Under the pieces are notes generated by a model. It was not told where the DNA came from, did no database searches, and worked only from the letters and a program-made list of their open reading frames with translations. Both the position numbers and the translations under genes were made by a program. A stretch of 5,972 bases of DNA from Syntrophaceae bacterium PtaB.Bin038 (GTDB lineage Bacteria; Desulfobacterota; Syntrophia; Syntrophales; UBA2192): the NCBI GenBank assembly GCA_002067855.1, contig MVQS01000322.1, positions 1 to 5,972 on the forward strand, given 5' to 3'. Positions 5,952 through 5,972 of this stretch are shown here, piece after piece. Positions within the stretch are counted from its first letter, which is position 1; each line of letters opens with the position of its first letter.

Positions 5952-5971
5952 GGCTGCAGCTTGCTGCAGCC
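5952..5971 (+). terminator. Hairpin after tRNA-Pro, possible terminator cut by window edge
   Basis: GGCTGCAGC (5952-5960) is followed by TT and its exact reverse complement GCTGCAGCC (5963-5971). In RNA this would probably form an 8-bp GC-rich stem with a CUUG loop. It lies 11 bases after the tRNA CCA end, a usual place for a terminator. The window ends one base later, so the T run needed to confirm an intrinsic terminator cannot be seen. Confidence 0.5.
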
Positions 5972-5972
5972 T

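Overview
This is a GC-rich window (about two thirds G+C by eye) of dense, mostly housekeeping bacterial chromosome. All genes are on the + strand. The protein families, the proS-rsh junction and the amidase-rph-rdgB-tRNA-Pro order suggest a high-GC member of the former Deltaproteobacteria (Desulfobacterota). That placement is inferred from remembered sequence and gene-order resemblance, not from a search.

Layout: (1) 2-1396 is the 3' three quarters of proS, a bacterial-type prolyl-tRNA synthetase with its editing insert. (2) 1368-3569 is a complete bifunctional (p)ppGpp synthetase/hydrolase (Rel/SpoT, RSH), which starts inside the last 29 bases of proS. (3) 3570-3729 is a 160-base intergenic region. 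It holds a G-rich tandem heptamer repeat just after the rsh stop codon and a near-consensus sigma-70 promoter (TTGACA, 17 bp, TATAAA). (4) 3730-5769 is a tight three-gene unit: an exported zinc N-acetylmuramoyl-L-alanine amidase, RNase PH (rph), and the XTP/dITP pyrophosphatase rdgB. (5) 5770-5863 is a low-complexity, purine-then-pyrimidine intergenic stretch with tandem and inverted repeats. (6) 5864-5940 is a complete tRNA-Pro(UGG) with encoded CCA, followed by a hairpin at the window edge.

Functionally, ProRS charges tRNA-Pro, RSH responds to amino-acid starvation and uncharged tRNA, RNase PH trims tRNA 3' ends, and RdgB removes non-canonical purine triphosphates. The window is therefore a translation, stringent-response and nucleotide-quality neighbourhood with one cell-wall hydrolase in it. 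I see no phage, CRISPR, defence or biosynthetic system, and no convincing new system. The points worth a second look are small: a probable CTG start for rdgB that overlaps the rph stop codon, the heptamer/G-quadruplex repeat, a 7-bp direct repeat abutting both promoter hexamers, and the odd repeat region before the tRNA. The last contains a 14-base match to the 3' end of a common Illumina adapter and should be checked as a possible assembly artefact.
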